The notes under the pieces: generated by a model
Database searches by the model: none
Told to the model about the DNA's origin: nothing
Seen by the model: only the letters and a program-made list of their open reading frames with translations
Shown here: positions 16,921 through 31,052 of the stretch, piece after piece
Numbering within the stretch: position 1 is the stretch's first letter
Layout of the letters: every line of letters starts with the position of its first letter
Assembly (NCBI GenBank): GCA_021808195.1
Contig: JAKBCE010000037.1
Coordinates: 1 to 31,052, forward strand
Direction: 5' to 3'
Source: Pseudomonadota bacterium
GTDB taxonomy: Bacteria; Pseudomonadota; Gammaproteobacteria; Steroidobacterales; Steroidobacteraceae
DNA: 31,052 nt
Position numbers and translations under genes: made by a program

Positions 16921-17860
16921 GCGCCTGAACCAAGGCAATAACGGGAATCCGCAATAGCGTCGCGACGGGACCTCCATCTGCACAGCACATGGGTCTGCCC
17001 CATTGACGCCTTTCTCCACCCGATCCTGGGGCTTTGTGCGGCGCGTCAATCAGGGTGAGAACCCGCGCGAGAGGCTTTGGGTGTCAACGCCGGACGAAAA
17101 TTACACAGACCTGGCGGCGGGAAAGCGCACACTTTCTGGACACGCATGCTGCTTGCAGCCCTTGCCGGGTCCGAGCGGGCCATTGAATCGCGATGTCACA
17201 GCAACCCTCCCCGCGGGCGCACCGACCGCTCACGGCAACAAGCTCGCGTGCCGCAGCAACTGGACCCCTCTGCTGCGGCATGGCCACCGACCTCGGCGCG
17301 CTGGCGGGACATACCCTCACAACTCGGCCCCGATCCGCCCGGCGCGGTGTCGATCAACTTTACAAACCAATCGCTGCGAGTTCGCCTCCACAACAGACGC
17401 GCGAACCTTTTCCCTCAAGAAATCCGAGAGTTAGATACCGCCCACATCGCGCGGGCGCGAAAATTGCTTGGTCATGGGGTACACGGGTCTGACTGCAGTG
17501 GCCGACCATCGGCCGAACCACTGAAGACTCCGCCCGTACACGGTGTGTTCGTATCCGCCGCATTGCAGCGCGCCACGCCAGTGGCTCAGCGCTACGCGGC
17601 CGGGCCGGCGCCTGGCAAGACCGCGCCGGATCCGAGTGCTGACCGAGCGCCGCACGCCCCGGCGAACCCGTGATGTTTCTCACCCCGGACTCACTATCTT
17701 TTGGTGTTGCTTTGCGCTCGAGCAGCGCGGTCCGGTCGCTCAGCTTGCAGTATCTGTGCCCTCGTTGTGGGAACGATGTGCCGCCTGTCAGCCGACGCCC
17801 CCCGCACCCGACCCGAGCGTGACGCCCCGAAAAGACAATGTATGCTCATCTGGAGGCTGT
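16921..17860. other. Gene-poor region between the Nramp and PEP-CTERM genes
   Basis: About 940 bases without a convincing gene. Open frames of 100-200 codons occur on both strands, but they overlap one another, have no recognisable domain or ribosome binding site, and read as Arg/Pro/Ala-rich sequence typical of out-of-frame translation. The stretch 17080-17115 (around GTCAACGCCGGACGAAAATT) reminds me of end sequences of IS21-type elements, but no transposase or inverted-repeat pair could be found. The last 30 bases hold the ribosome binding site TGGAGG of the PEP-CTERM gene and possibly its -10 box TATGCT (17841-17846). Confidence 0.5.
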
Positions 17861-18523
17861 ATGTCGTTCAAACGCGTGAGTGTCCTAGCCACCTTCCTGG
17901 CCGCAACCGTCTCATTAGCGAGCACCGCGGCGCACGCAACGGTCGCGACTCAAACCGAAAACATCACTTTGTCCGGAACATTCGGCTCCGGCAACGGCCC
18001 GCTTCCTGGCGGTCCACCAAACTCTGGTCCATTCACCCCCGGCCCATTTACGCTGGACTTTGTCGCACCGCTCACCAGCTTTGCGCAAGGCTTTCAGCTC
18101 AGCGACGTCTACATGATTAGTAGTCCGATCGGCGGACCAGCCGGAACCTACACCGCGGGGGGGCAGTCGTTGCCCTTCAGCAACGACGGGCTCGTGGTCA
18201 TTGGGACCGATCCAACCATGTTCCAGATCGGAGGATTCATCGGCAGCTACCCGACTTCCGTGACATTTTCCGGAACTGCGGCCACCGATCTGTTTACCGC
18301 AAGCTCGTCAGCTAACGGTGTCACCTATACGCTCACGCCGGGAACCTACCACCTCACACACACCAGCGCCTACGTCAACAACGACCCGCTGTTCTCCGGC
18401 GGCGTTCTGACGATCTCGAATCCGTCCAGCTCCGTGCCGGAACCTCCGACGCTCGCCCTCTTTGCACTCCCGCTCGTCCTGCTCGCCCTCACGCGTCGCA
18501 GAAAATATGGCTCGCTCACCTGA
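17861..18523 (+). CDS. PEP-CTERM sorting domain-containing exported protein
   Basis: A 220-residue secreted protein with a signal peptide (residues 1-26, likely cut after AAHA). A Gly/Ser/Thr/Pro-rich, beta-type central region follows. The C terminus carries the exosortase sorting signal: VPEP at 192-195, a hydrophobic helix at 197-211 and the basic cluster RRRK at 212-215. PEP-CTERM proteins are processed by exosortase (EpsH/XrtA-type) and usually sit on the cell surface of exopolysaccharide producers. The start at ATG 17861 has TGGAGG four bases upstream. No exosortase or polysaccharide gene lies in this window, so the gene is an orphan target. The central region matches nothing I recognise. 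It converges on rpoC. Confidence 0.88.
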   Translation: MSFKRVSVLATFLAATVSLASTAAHATVATQTENITLSGTFGSGNGPLPGGPPNSGPFTPGPFTLDFVAPLTSFAQGFQLSDVYMISSPIGGPAGTYTAGGQSLPFSNDGLVVIGTDPTMFQIGGFIGSYPTSVTFSGTAATDLFTASSSANGVTYTLTPGTYHLTHTSAYVNNDPLFSGGVLTISNPSSSVPEPPTLALFALPLVLLALTRRRKYGSLT

Positions 18524-18644
18524 CCGGCCTGCTGCGTTTCGCGGCCGCGTGACGGATCGGCGCTGCTCTGGGTCGTGATGGGAATCGCTCCCCGGGTTCG
18601 GGTTCAGCAACGAACTTGAGCCCGGGGGCGCTCAAAGTCCCGAT

Positions 18645-18693
18645 TCCAAACGAGAGCGGGCCAGCGCAGGCTCATCACCCGCGCCGGCCCGCT
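18645..18693 (-). terminator. Terminator-like hairpin downstream of rpoC
   Basis: On the minus strand, 24 bases after the rpoC stop, AGCGGGCC pairs with GGCCCGCT. Inside these GCGCGGG pairs with CCTGCGC (one G-T wobble) around a 7-base loop, giving a stem of about 15 pairs with one mismatch. CTCGTTT follows, a weak T tract. It is placed to end the rpoBC transcript and separate it from the convergent PEP-CTERM gene. Confidence 0.75.
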
Positions 18694-18716
18694 GTCTTGA
18701 CAGTCCCTTGTGCGTC

Positions 18717-22919
<4,203 letters not shown>

Positions 22920-22947
22920 CGCATGTTCTCCTCACGGCGCGCCGTGA

Positions 22948-27093
<4,146 letters not shown>

Positions 27094-27236
27094 CTCGGGT
27101 TCACCTCAGAAAAAAATTGCGTTCGTCCATCAAGCAGCCGTCCCTGGGCTTCCTCGCGGGCCACCCGTCCCGGGCGGTCGTTTGGGCACTCGCGGTGGCC
27201 GTACACAGGGGTGTGGCACCGGAGAGTTCGCCCTGC

Positions 27237-27288
27237 GGGGCTTGCGCCCCGAGGATCGGGATCGGGGCCGCGCGGGCGGCCCCGATCC
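27237..27288 (-). other. Paired hairpins in the rplL-rpoB spacer (attenuator or processing site)
   Basis: Six bases after the rplL stop, a perfect stem is formed by the arms at 27259-27271 and 27276-27288 (13 pairs, 4-base loop, core GGGGCCGC/GCGGCCCC). A second small hairpin, GGGGC-GCAA-GCCCC (27250-27237), follows with a GNRA loop. Neither is followed by T residues, so they are unlikely to be complete terminators. In E. coli the same spacer holds an attenuator and an RNase III site that lower rpoB expression relative to rplL; a similar function is inferred. Confidence 0.6.
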
Positions 27289-27294
27289 GTCGCC

Positions 27295-27681
27295 TTACTT
27301 GATCTCCACCTTTGCGCCGGCGTCCTCGAGCTTCTTTTTGAAGCTTTCGGAATCGGCCTTGGACACAGCCTCCTTGACGGTCGAGGGCACGGCCTCGACG
27401 AGGTCCTTGGCTTCCTTCAGGCCGAGCCCGGTGATCTCGCGGATCACCTTAATGACGGTGACCTTCTTGTCGGCCGGGTATTCCTTCAGGATGACGGTGA
27501 ATTCGGTCTTCTCCTCGGCGGGTGCCGCCGCGGCACCGCCACCGGCGGGCGCCGCAGCCATGGCCACCGGGGCCGCGGCGGTGACGCCGAACTTCTTCTC
27601 CATGTCGGAGATGAGCTCGACGACCTCCATCAGGGTCATCTTGGAAATCGCATCGAGAATTTCGTCTTTGCTGACAGCCAT
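27295..27681 (-). CDS. rplL: 50S ribosomal protein L7/L12
   Basis: The stalk protein of the large subunit, which recruits translational GTPases and is present in several copies per ribosome. The 128-residue protein shows the N-terminal dimerisation part ([20 protein letters not shown]). An Ala/Gly/Pro-rich hinge spans about residues 33-56. The conserved C-terminal domain has [20 protein letters not shown] and [15 protein letters not shown]. The length and all conserved positions are ordinary. It follows rplJ by 43 bases. The higher output of L7/L12 needed relative to RNA polymerase fits the hairpins just downstream. Confidence 0.98.
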   Translation of the reverse strand: MAVSKDEILDAISKMTLMEVVELISDMEKKFGVTAAAPVAMAAAPAGGGAAAAPAEEKTEFTVILKEYPADKKVTVIKVIREITGLGLKEAKDLVEAVPSTVKEAVSKADSESFKKKLEDAGAKVEIK

Positions 27682-27724
27682 GGTGATTCTCCGAAAATGT
27701 CAGAACAATTAAAGAGGCGTGGCG

Positions 27725-28252
27725 TTACGCGGCCTGCTTCTGGTCGCGAACCGCGGCCAGTGTGCGGGCGAGCTTCGCCGGCGGCTCGGCCAGCGTCGCG
27801 ACGAACTTCTGGATCGGCGCCTTGATAACGCCGAGCAGCATCGACAACGCCTGCTCGCGAGTCGGCAGACTGGCGACCTTGTCGAGATCTCCGGCCGGCA
27901 GCACCTGCCCGCCCAGAGATACCAACGTCGCCGAGAGCTTGTCGTTCGTCTTCGCGAAATCCTTCACCAGACGCGCGGCGGCGCCCGGATCGTCCTTCGA
28001 GAAAGCGAGTACGAGCGGTCCTTTGAGTTTCGGTCCCACCGACTCAAAAGTCGTGCCGGCGAGCGCCCGGCGTGCCAGCGTGTTTTTCACAACACGGATG
28101 TACACACCCTGGGCGCGCGCCTTGGCGCGCAGCTCCGTCATCTGTCCGACCGTCAGGCCGCGGTACTCTGCAGCCACGACGGACTGCGCCACGGCGGCCA
28201 CCTCGGCCACCTCGGCTACCAACGCCTTCTTGTCTTCCAGGTTAAGTGCCAT
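27725..28252 (-). CDS. rplJ: 50S ribosomal protein L10
   Basis: L10 anchors the L7/L12 dimers to the ribosome and represses translation of its own mRNA. The start is the ATG at 28252-28250 (MALNLEDKKALVAEV), with GGAGAGAAGGA just upstream, giving 175 residues. A longer open frame up to 28282 is rejected because it would include the ribosome binding site. Typical L10 sequence is present (AAEYRGLTVGQMTELRAKAR, VKNTLARRAL). An L10-type leader lies about 160 bases upstream, so the rplJL unit is probably autogenously controlled. Confidence 0.98.
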   Translation of the reverse strand: MALNLEDKKALVAEVAEVAAVAQSVVAAEYRGLTVGQMTELRAKARAQGVYIRVVKNTLARRALAGTTFESVGPKLKGPLVLAFSKDDPGAAARLVKDFAKTNDKLSATLVSLGGQVLPAGDLDKVASLPTREQALSMLLGVIKAPIQKFVATLAEPPAKLARTLAAVRDQKQAA

Positions 28253-28410
28253 TCCTTCTCTCCTCTCGGGTGAGAAGATCACGGTTTACGAACGAAGCCA
28301 CCGGTTGCCCGGCAGGCTTCCCCATCGTCTCCGGCGCAGCAGTGCCTTGCGGCACCGCGACGCGCGGCGGTGACCCCTCACGCCTCGAGGACGACCTCGA
28401 TGCGATCAGC

Positions 28411-28470
28411 GGTTCACCATCTGCGCAGGCCATCATTAAGAGAGACGGACTCTCGCCTGCGGTCTTCGAT
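28411..28470 (-). ncRNA. Ribosomal protein L10 leader (autogenous control element)
   Basis: On the minus strand the 350-base rplA-rplJ gap contains GAAGACCGCAGGC, then a hairpin GAGAG-TCCGT-CTCTC, then TTAATGATG, then GCCTGCGCAGATGGTGAACC. GCAGGC (28460-28455) pairs with GCCTGC (28430-28425), and the unpaired AGAC and AGATGGTGA around it suit a kink-turn. This layout, about 160 bases before rplJ, is what I know for proteobacterial L10 leaders, where the L10-(L7/L12) complex binds to repress translation. Confidence 0.7.
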
Positions 28471-28507
28471 GATGACGGCGGCCCCACAAGAAGCCGCCGC
28501 CCGCATC

Positions 28508-28536
28508 AAAAATTATTCCTGCCTTTGAGCGCAGGA
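28508..28536 (-). terminator. Weak terminator or attenuator between rplA and rplJ
   Basis: TCCTGC (28536-28531 on the minus strand) pairs with GCAGGA (28522-28517) over an 8-base loop and is followed by ATAATTTTT. The stem is only six pairs, so termination would be partial. Alternatively, AATAAT there may be the -10 box of an rplJ promoter, though the -35 region is poor. Downstream on the transcript, GGCGGC/GCCGCC forms a further hairpin (about 28480-28500). Confidence 0.4.
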
Positions 28537-28604
28537 CCGGCGCGGTACACGGCGAGCCGTGCTCCGCGCCCGCCATGAAACGAATTGCGATTCGGCGCGA
28601 GCAC

Positions 28605-29297
28605 TCAGGCGCTCAAGGTCGCCTGATCGACCACGACACCGGGCCCCATGGTCGAGGAGACTGTGATGCGCTTCAGGTACTGACCCTTGGCTGCGGCCGG
28701 CTTAGCCTTGTGCAGGTCAGCGATCAACGCCGACAGGTTGTCCTTCAGGGCGCTGACTCCGAAACTCGCCTTGCCGATCGTGCAGTGCACGATGCCCGCC
28801 TTGTCAACGCGGTAAGTCACCTGACCGGCTTTCGCGTTCTTCACGGCCGTGGCCACATCCGGAGTCACCGTGCCGACCTTTGGGTTCGGCATCAGGCCGC
28901 GCGGACCGAGAATCTGGCCCAGCTGGCCGACGACCCGCATGGCATCCGGGCTCGCGATCACACGGTCGAAGTTGATTTCGCCTGCCTTGACCTGAGCGGC
29001 CAGATCCTCAAGACCCACGATGTCCGCTCCTGCGGCCTTCGCGACCTCCTGATTCTTGCCGGAAGTGAACACCGCCACGCGCACCGTCTTGCCGGTACCA
29101 TGCGGCATCACCGTCGAGCCACGCACCTGCTGATCCGACTTGCTCGCGTCGATGCCGAGATTCACTGCCGCATCGATCGTCTCATCGAACTTGGCCTTGG
29201 CCAGGTCCTTGACCAGCTGGAAAGCCTCCTCGACCGGATACTGCTTGCCGGGAGCGAGCTTGCCCTGCCAGGTCTTCACACGCTTGCTGAGTGCCAT
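28605..29297 (-). CDS. rplA: 50S ribosomal protein L1
   Basis: L1 forms the mobile stalk near the E site and, in enterobacteria, represses translation of the rplK-rplA mRNA. The protein has 230 residues (usual about 230) and contains the family stretches [20 protein letters not shown] and [20 protein letters not shown]. The ATG lies two bases after the rplK stop codon, so the pair is translated together. Nothing is unusual about it. Confidence 0.98.
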   Translation of the reverse strand: MALSKRVKTWQGKLAPGKQYPVEEAFQLVKDLAKAKFDETIDAAVNLGIDASKSDQQVRGSTVMPHGTGKTVRVAVFTSGKNQEVAKAAGADIVGLEDLAAQVKAGEINFDRVIASPDAMRVVGQLGQILGPRGLMPNPKVGTVTPDVATAVKNAKAGQVTYRVDKAGIVHCTIGKASFGVSALKDNLSALIADLHKAKPAAAKGQYLKRITVSSTMGPGVVVDQATLSA

Positions 29298-29299
29298 GA

Positions 29300-29731
29300 T
29301 CAGATGCCCTCCACATCAACGCCCATGCTGCGCGCGCTGCCGGCAATGGTGCGCACAGCGGCTTCCAAATCGGCCGCGGTCAGATCGGGCTGTTTGGTCT
29401 TGGCAATTTCCTCGAGCTGCTGACGGCTGATTTTGCCGACCTTGGCGGTATTGGGCGTACCGCTGCCCTTCTCGATGCCGATGGCCTTGCGGATCAGCAC
29501 CGACGCAGGCGGCGTCTTCATCACGAAGGTGAAGCTGCGGTCGGCGTACACGGTGATCACCACCGGGATCGGCAGACCCTTCTCGAGCTTCTGGGTCTGC
29601 GCATTGAACTGCTTGCAGAACTCCATGATGTTCACGCCCTGCTGGCCGAGCGCCGGCCCGATGGGCGGTGAGGGATTTGCAGCGCCCGCAGGCACCTGCA
29701 ATTTCACGTAGCCTTGAACTTTCTTCGCCAT
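29300..29731 (-). CDS. rplK: 50S ribosomal protein L11
   Basis: L11 binds the GTPase-associated region of 23S rRNA and is needed for stringent-response activation of RelA. The 143-residue protein has the conserved N terminus ([20 protein letters not shown], then [20 protein letters not shown]) with the proline cluster that moves against the rRNA. It also has the C-terminal rRNA-binding domain. The ATG has GGGAGAGA upstream. It heads the rplK-rplA pair, 181 bases after nusG. Confidence 0.98.
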   Translation of the reverse strand: MAKKVQGYVKLQVPAGAANPSPPIGPALGQQGVNIMEFCKQFNAQTQKLEKGLPIPVVITVYADRSFTFVMKTPPASVLIRKAIGIEKGSGTPNTAKVGKISRQQLEEIAKTKQPDLTAADLEAAVRTIAGSARSMGVDVEGI

Positions 29732-29912
29732 CGATCTCTCCCGGGTTCAAACGCCGATCAGGCTCCCCGTTGTGGATTCCGTGGGCTCGCGCCCTGCTGT
29801 TACGGCCTTTCGGCCCATGCACCGGGGTCCGCGCAATTTGCGCATTCCCCGTCCGTTCGGCGTCGCGTACCGCCTCTGGCGATGCGCGCGCCGAGCCAAT
29901 CTCCAGCCCAGC
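29732..29912 (-). promoter_or_regulatory. nusG-rplK spacer / rplK leader
   Basis: The spacer contains two short hairpins with GNRA-type loops on the transcript: GGCC-GAAA-GGCC (29815-29804) and GGGC-GCGA-GCCC (29794-29783). The ribosome binding site of rplK follows. In E. coli this leader carries the L1 repressor site, but I could not identify an L1-binding structure here with confidence. No T run or good sigma70 promoter was seen. Confidence 0.4.
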
Positions 29913-30446
29913 CTAGGCTTTCTCAACTTGCGAGAAGTCGAGCTCCACGGGCGTCGAGCGCCCGAGAATCTGCACTGCGACCTGCAGCCGGCTCTTCTCG
30001 TAGTTGACGCTCTCAACGACGCCGTTGAAATCATTGAACGGCCCATCGATCACGCGCACCACCTCACCCGGCTCGAACAGCACTTTCGGTCGCGGCTTCT
30101 CCGCGCCTTCCTCGACGCGACGCAGGATTTGCATCGCCTCGCGATCGGTGATCGGCGCTGGCTTCTCCGGCGTGCCGCCGATGAAGCCGAGCACCTTCGG
30201 AACCTCGCGCACCAGATGCCAAGTGTCCTCATCCATCTCCATGTGCACGAGCACGTAGCCGGGGTAGAACTTGCGTTCGCTGCGCCGCTTGTGGCCATCG
30301 CGCATCTCGACCACTTCCTCGGTCGGCACCAGAATCTCGCCGAACTTGTGCTCGAGGCCGGCGCGCTTGACTCGCTCCTGCAGCGACTCGGCGACCCGAT
30401 GCTCAAAGTTCGAATAGGCGTGCACCACGTACCATCTCAGCGCCAC
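29913..30446 (-). CDS. nusG: Transcription termination/antitermination factor NusG
   Basis: NusG binds the clamp of RNA polymerase, suppresses pausing, and links transcription to Rho or to the ribosome through S10. The 177-residue product has the N-terminal NGN domain ([20 protein letters not shown] and [20 protein letters not shown]). The C-terminal KOW domain covers about residues 123-177 ([20 protein letters not shown]). The length is normal. It starts three bases after the secE stop, so the two genes form one unit. Confidence 0.98.
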   Translation of the reverse strand: MALRWYVVHAYSNFEHRVAESLQERVKRAGLEHKFGEILVPTEEVVEMRDGHKRRSERKFYPGYVLVHMEMDEDTWHLVREVPKVLGFIGGTPEKPAPITDREAMQILRRVEEGAEKPRPKVLFEPGEVVRVIDGPFNDFNGVVESVNYEKSRLQVAVQILGRSTPVELDFSQVEKA

Positions 30447-30449
30447 GAA

Positions 30450-30830
30450 TCAGCCCCCCTGTCCGGTCAAAGCCCGCGTCAGCCACGCGAGCACGAGATC
30501 GAGGCCCCAAAAGAACAGGCCCGCGATGGCTACAAACGCGAACACGACCACAGTGGTCATCGTGGTCTCGTTACGGGTCGGCCAGACGATCTTGCGCAAC
30601 TCGACGCGCGCGCTCAGGGCAAATGCGTGGAACTCCCGGCCGTAGCGCGAGAAGCCCACGAACAGCGCCCCGACGCCGATGCCGGCGACAACGTAGATCC
30701 AGCGCAGCCAAGCCGCCTGGGTTCCGAGCAGATAGTAAGCGGAGATGCCCATTGCCACCGCGAGCACGCCCACCCACAGCTTCGCTTTGTCTGCCGGGCC
30801 GATTGCGTCAGTTTTGATTTCGTCTGTCAT
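30450..30830 (-). CDS. secE: Preprotein translocase subunit SecE
   Basis: SecE is the small essential subunit of the SecYEG channel in the inner membrane. The start is ATG 30830-30828 (MTDEIKTDAIGPADKAKLWV), giving 126 residues. The longer open frame would run into the tRNA gene and is rejected. Three hydrophobic segments are visible (about 20-37, 42-60 and 92-115), the long gammaproteobacterial form. The amphipathic segment with the family motif ELRKIVWPTRNETTMTTVVV lies before the last helix. It is followed closely by nusG. Confidence 0.97.
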   Translation of the reverse strand: MTDEIKTDAIGPADKAKLWVGVLAVAMGISAYYLLGTQAAWLRWIYVVAGIGVGALFVGFSRYGREFHAFALSARVELRKIVWPTRNETTMTTVVVFAFVAIAGLFFWGLDLVLAWLTRALTGQGG

Positions 30831-30839
30831 GTCATCGGC

Positions 30840-30915
30840 TGGCAGGCCAGGAGGGAATCGAACCCCCAACCTGCGGTTTTGGAGACCGCCGCTCTGCCAA
30901 TTGAGCTACTGGCCT
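30840..30915 (-). tRNA. trnW: tRNA-Trp (anticodon CCA)
   Basis: A 76-base tRNA on the minus strand. The acceptor stem is AGGCCAG/CTGGCCT with a G discriminator and an encoded CCA end. The D arm has AGCTCAATTGGCAGAGC, the anticodon loop CTCCAAA gives anticodon CCA, and the T arm has GGTTCGATTCC. It lies between tuf and secE, the conserved place for trnW in Proteobacteria. Confidence 0.98.
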
Positions 30916-30927
30916 GTGTGACTCGCC

Positions 30928-31052
30928 TTATTTCAGGATCTTCGAGACGACGCCGGCACCGACGGTGCGGCCGCCCTCGCGGATCGCAAAGCGCAGTCCC
31001 TCTTCCATCGCGATCGGCGCAATCAGGTCCACCGTCATCTTGATGTTGTCAC
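30928..31052 (-). CDS. tuf: Elongation factor Tu, C-terminal part (partial, second copy)
   Basis: The last 41 codons of an EF-Tu gene, ending [14 protein letters not shown] and TAA. The sequence [20 protein letters not shown] upstream is characteristic of domain 3 of EF-Tu. The 5' part is outside the window. It stands just before trnW, the usual tufB position, while the copy at the left edge is in the tufA position behind fusA. Confidence 0.97.
   Translation of the reverse strand, partial: DNIKMTVDLIAPIAMEEGLRFAIREGGRTVGAGVVSKILK

Noticed and set aside
17003..17673. Overlapping plus-strand frames of 143 and 198 codons in the gene-poor region
   Set aside because: No domain, no ribosome binding site, mutually overlapping, and composition typical of non-coding GC-rich DNA.

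Overview
This is a GC-rich chromosomal segment from a gammaproteobacterium, probably near the Xanthomonadales/Nevskiales. The evidence is the gene order tuf, trnW, secE, nusG, rplK-rplA-rplJ-rplL, rpoB-rpoC, rpsL-rpsG-fusA-tuf, a 1381-residue RpoB with a 1400-residue RpoC, a long three-helix SecE, and a PEP-CTERM protein. No genus can be named from the sequence alone.

Layout, read along the minus strand from right to left. Positions 31052-18640 hold the end of one EF-Tu gene, tRNA-Trp, secE, nusG, rplK, rplA, an L10-type leader, rplJ, rplL, a hairpin, rpoB, rpoC and a terminator-like hairpin. Positions 3381-1 hold a near-consensus sigma70 promoter, rpsL, rpsG, fusA and the start of a second EF-Tu gene. 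In many relatives rpoC runs almost directly into rpsL. Here about 15 kb of accessory genes lie between them, and both cut edges carry their own transcription signals (terminator after rpoC, promoter before rpsL).

Accessory block, left to right. A PsiE-like membrane protein (3774-4202) comes first. Next is a small stress-type module: a DUF6249-like membrane protein (minus), an ECF sigma factor and a coupled two-helix membrane protein that may be its anti-sigma (plus). The two divergent promoters of this module carry the same element, GAAACC-N16-GGTATC, which is the most informative regulatory signal in the window. Then come a DUF1648/DUF5808-like membrane protein and a periplasmic PBP7-type D,D-peptidase with Tyr/His/Arg pentapeptide repeats. 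A minus-strand run follows: an XRE/MmyB-like regulator, an aldo/keto reductase, a quinone oxidoreductase and an MFS exporter, divergent from a SAM methyltransferase. After it lie an aldo/keto reductase lacking the catalytic His, a PadR regulator overlapping a HAAS-like membrane protein, an atypical Nramp-family transporter behind a Fur-box-like palindrome, a gene-poor kilobase, and a PEP-CTERM surface protein.

The core genes supply translation factors, ribosomal proteins, RNA polymerase and secretion. The accessory genes look like several independent envelope- and redox-stress modules collected in the rpoC-rpsL interval. I found no CRISPR array, complete insertion sequence, integrase or phage gene.
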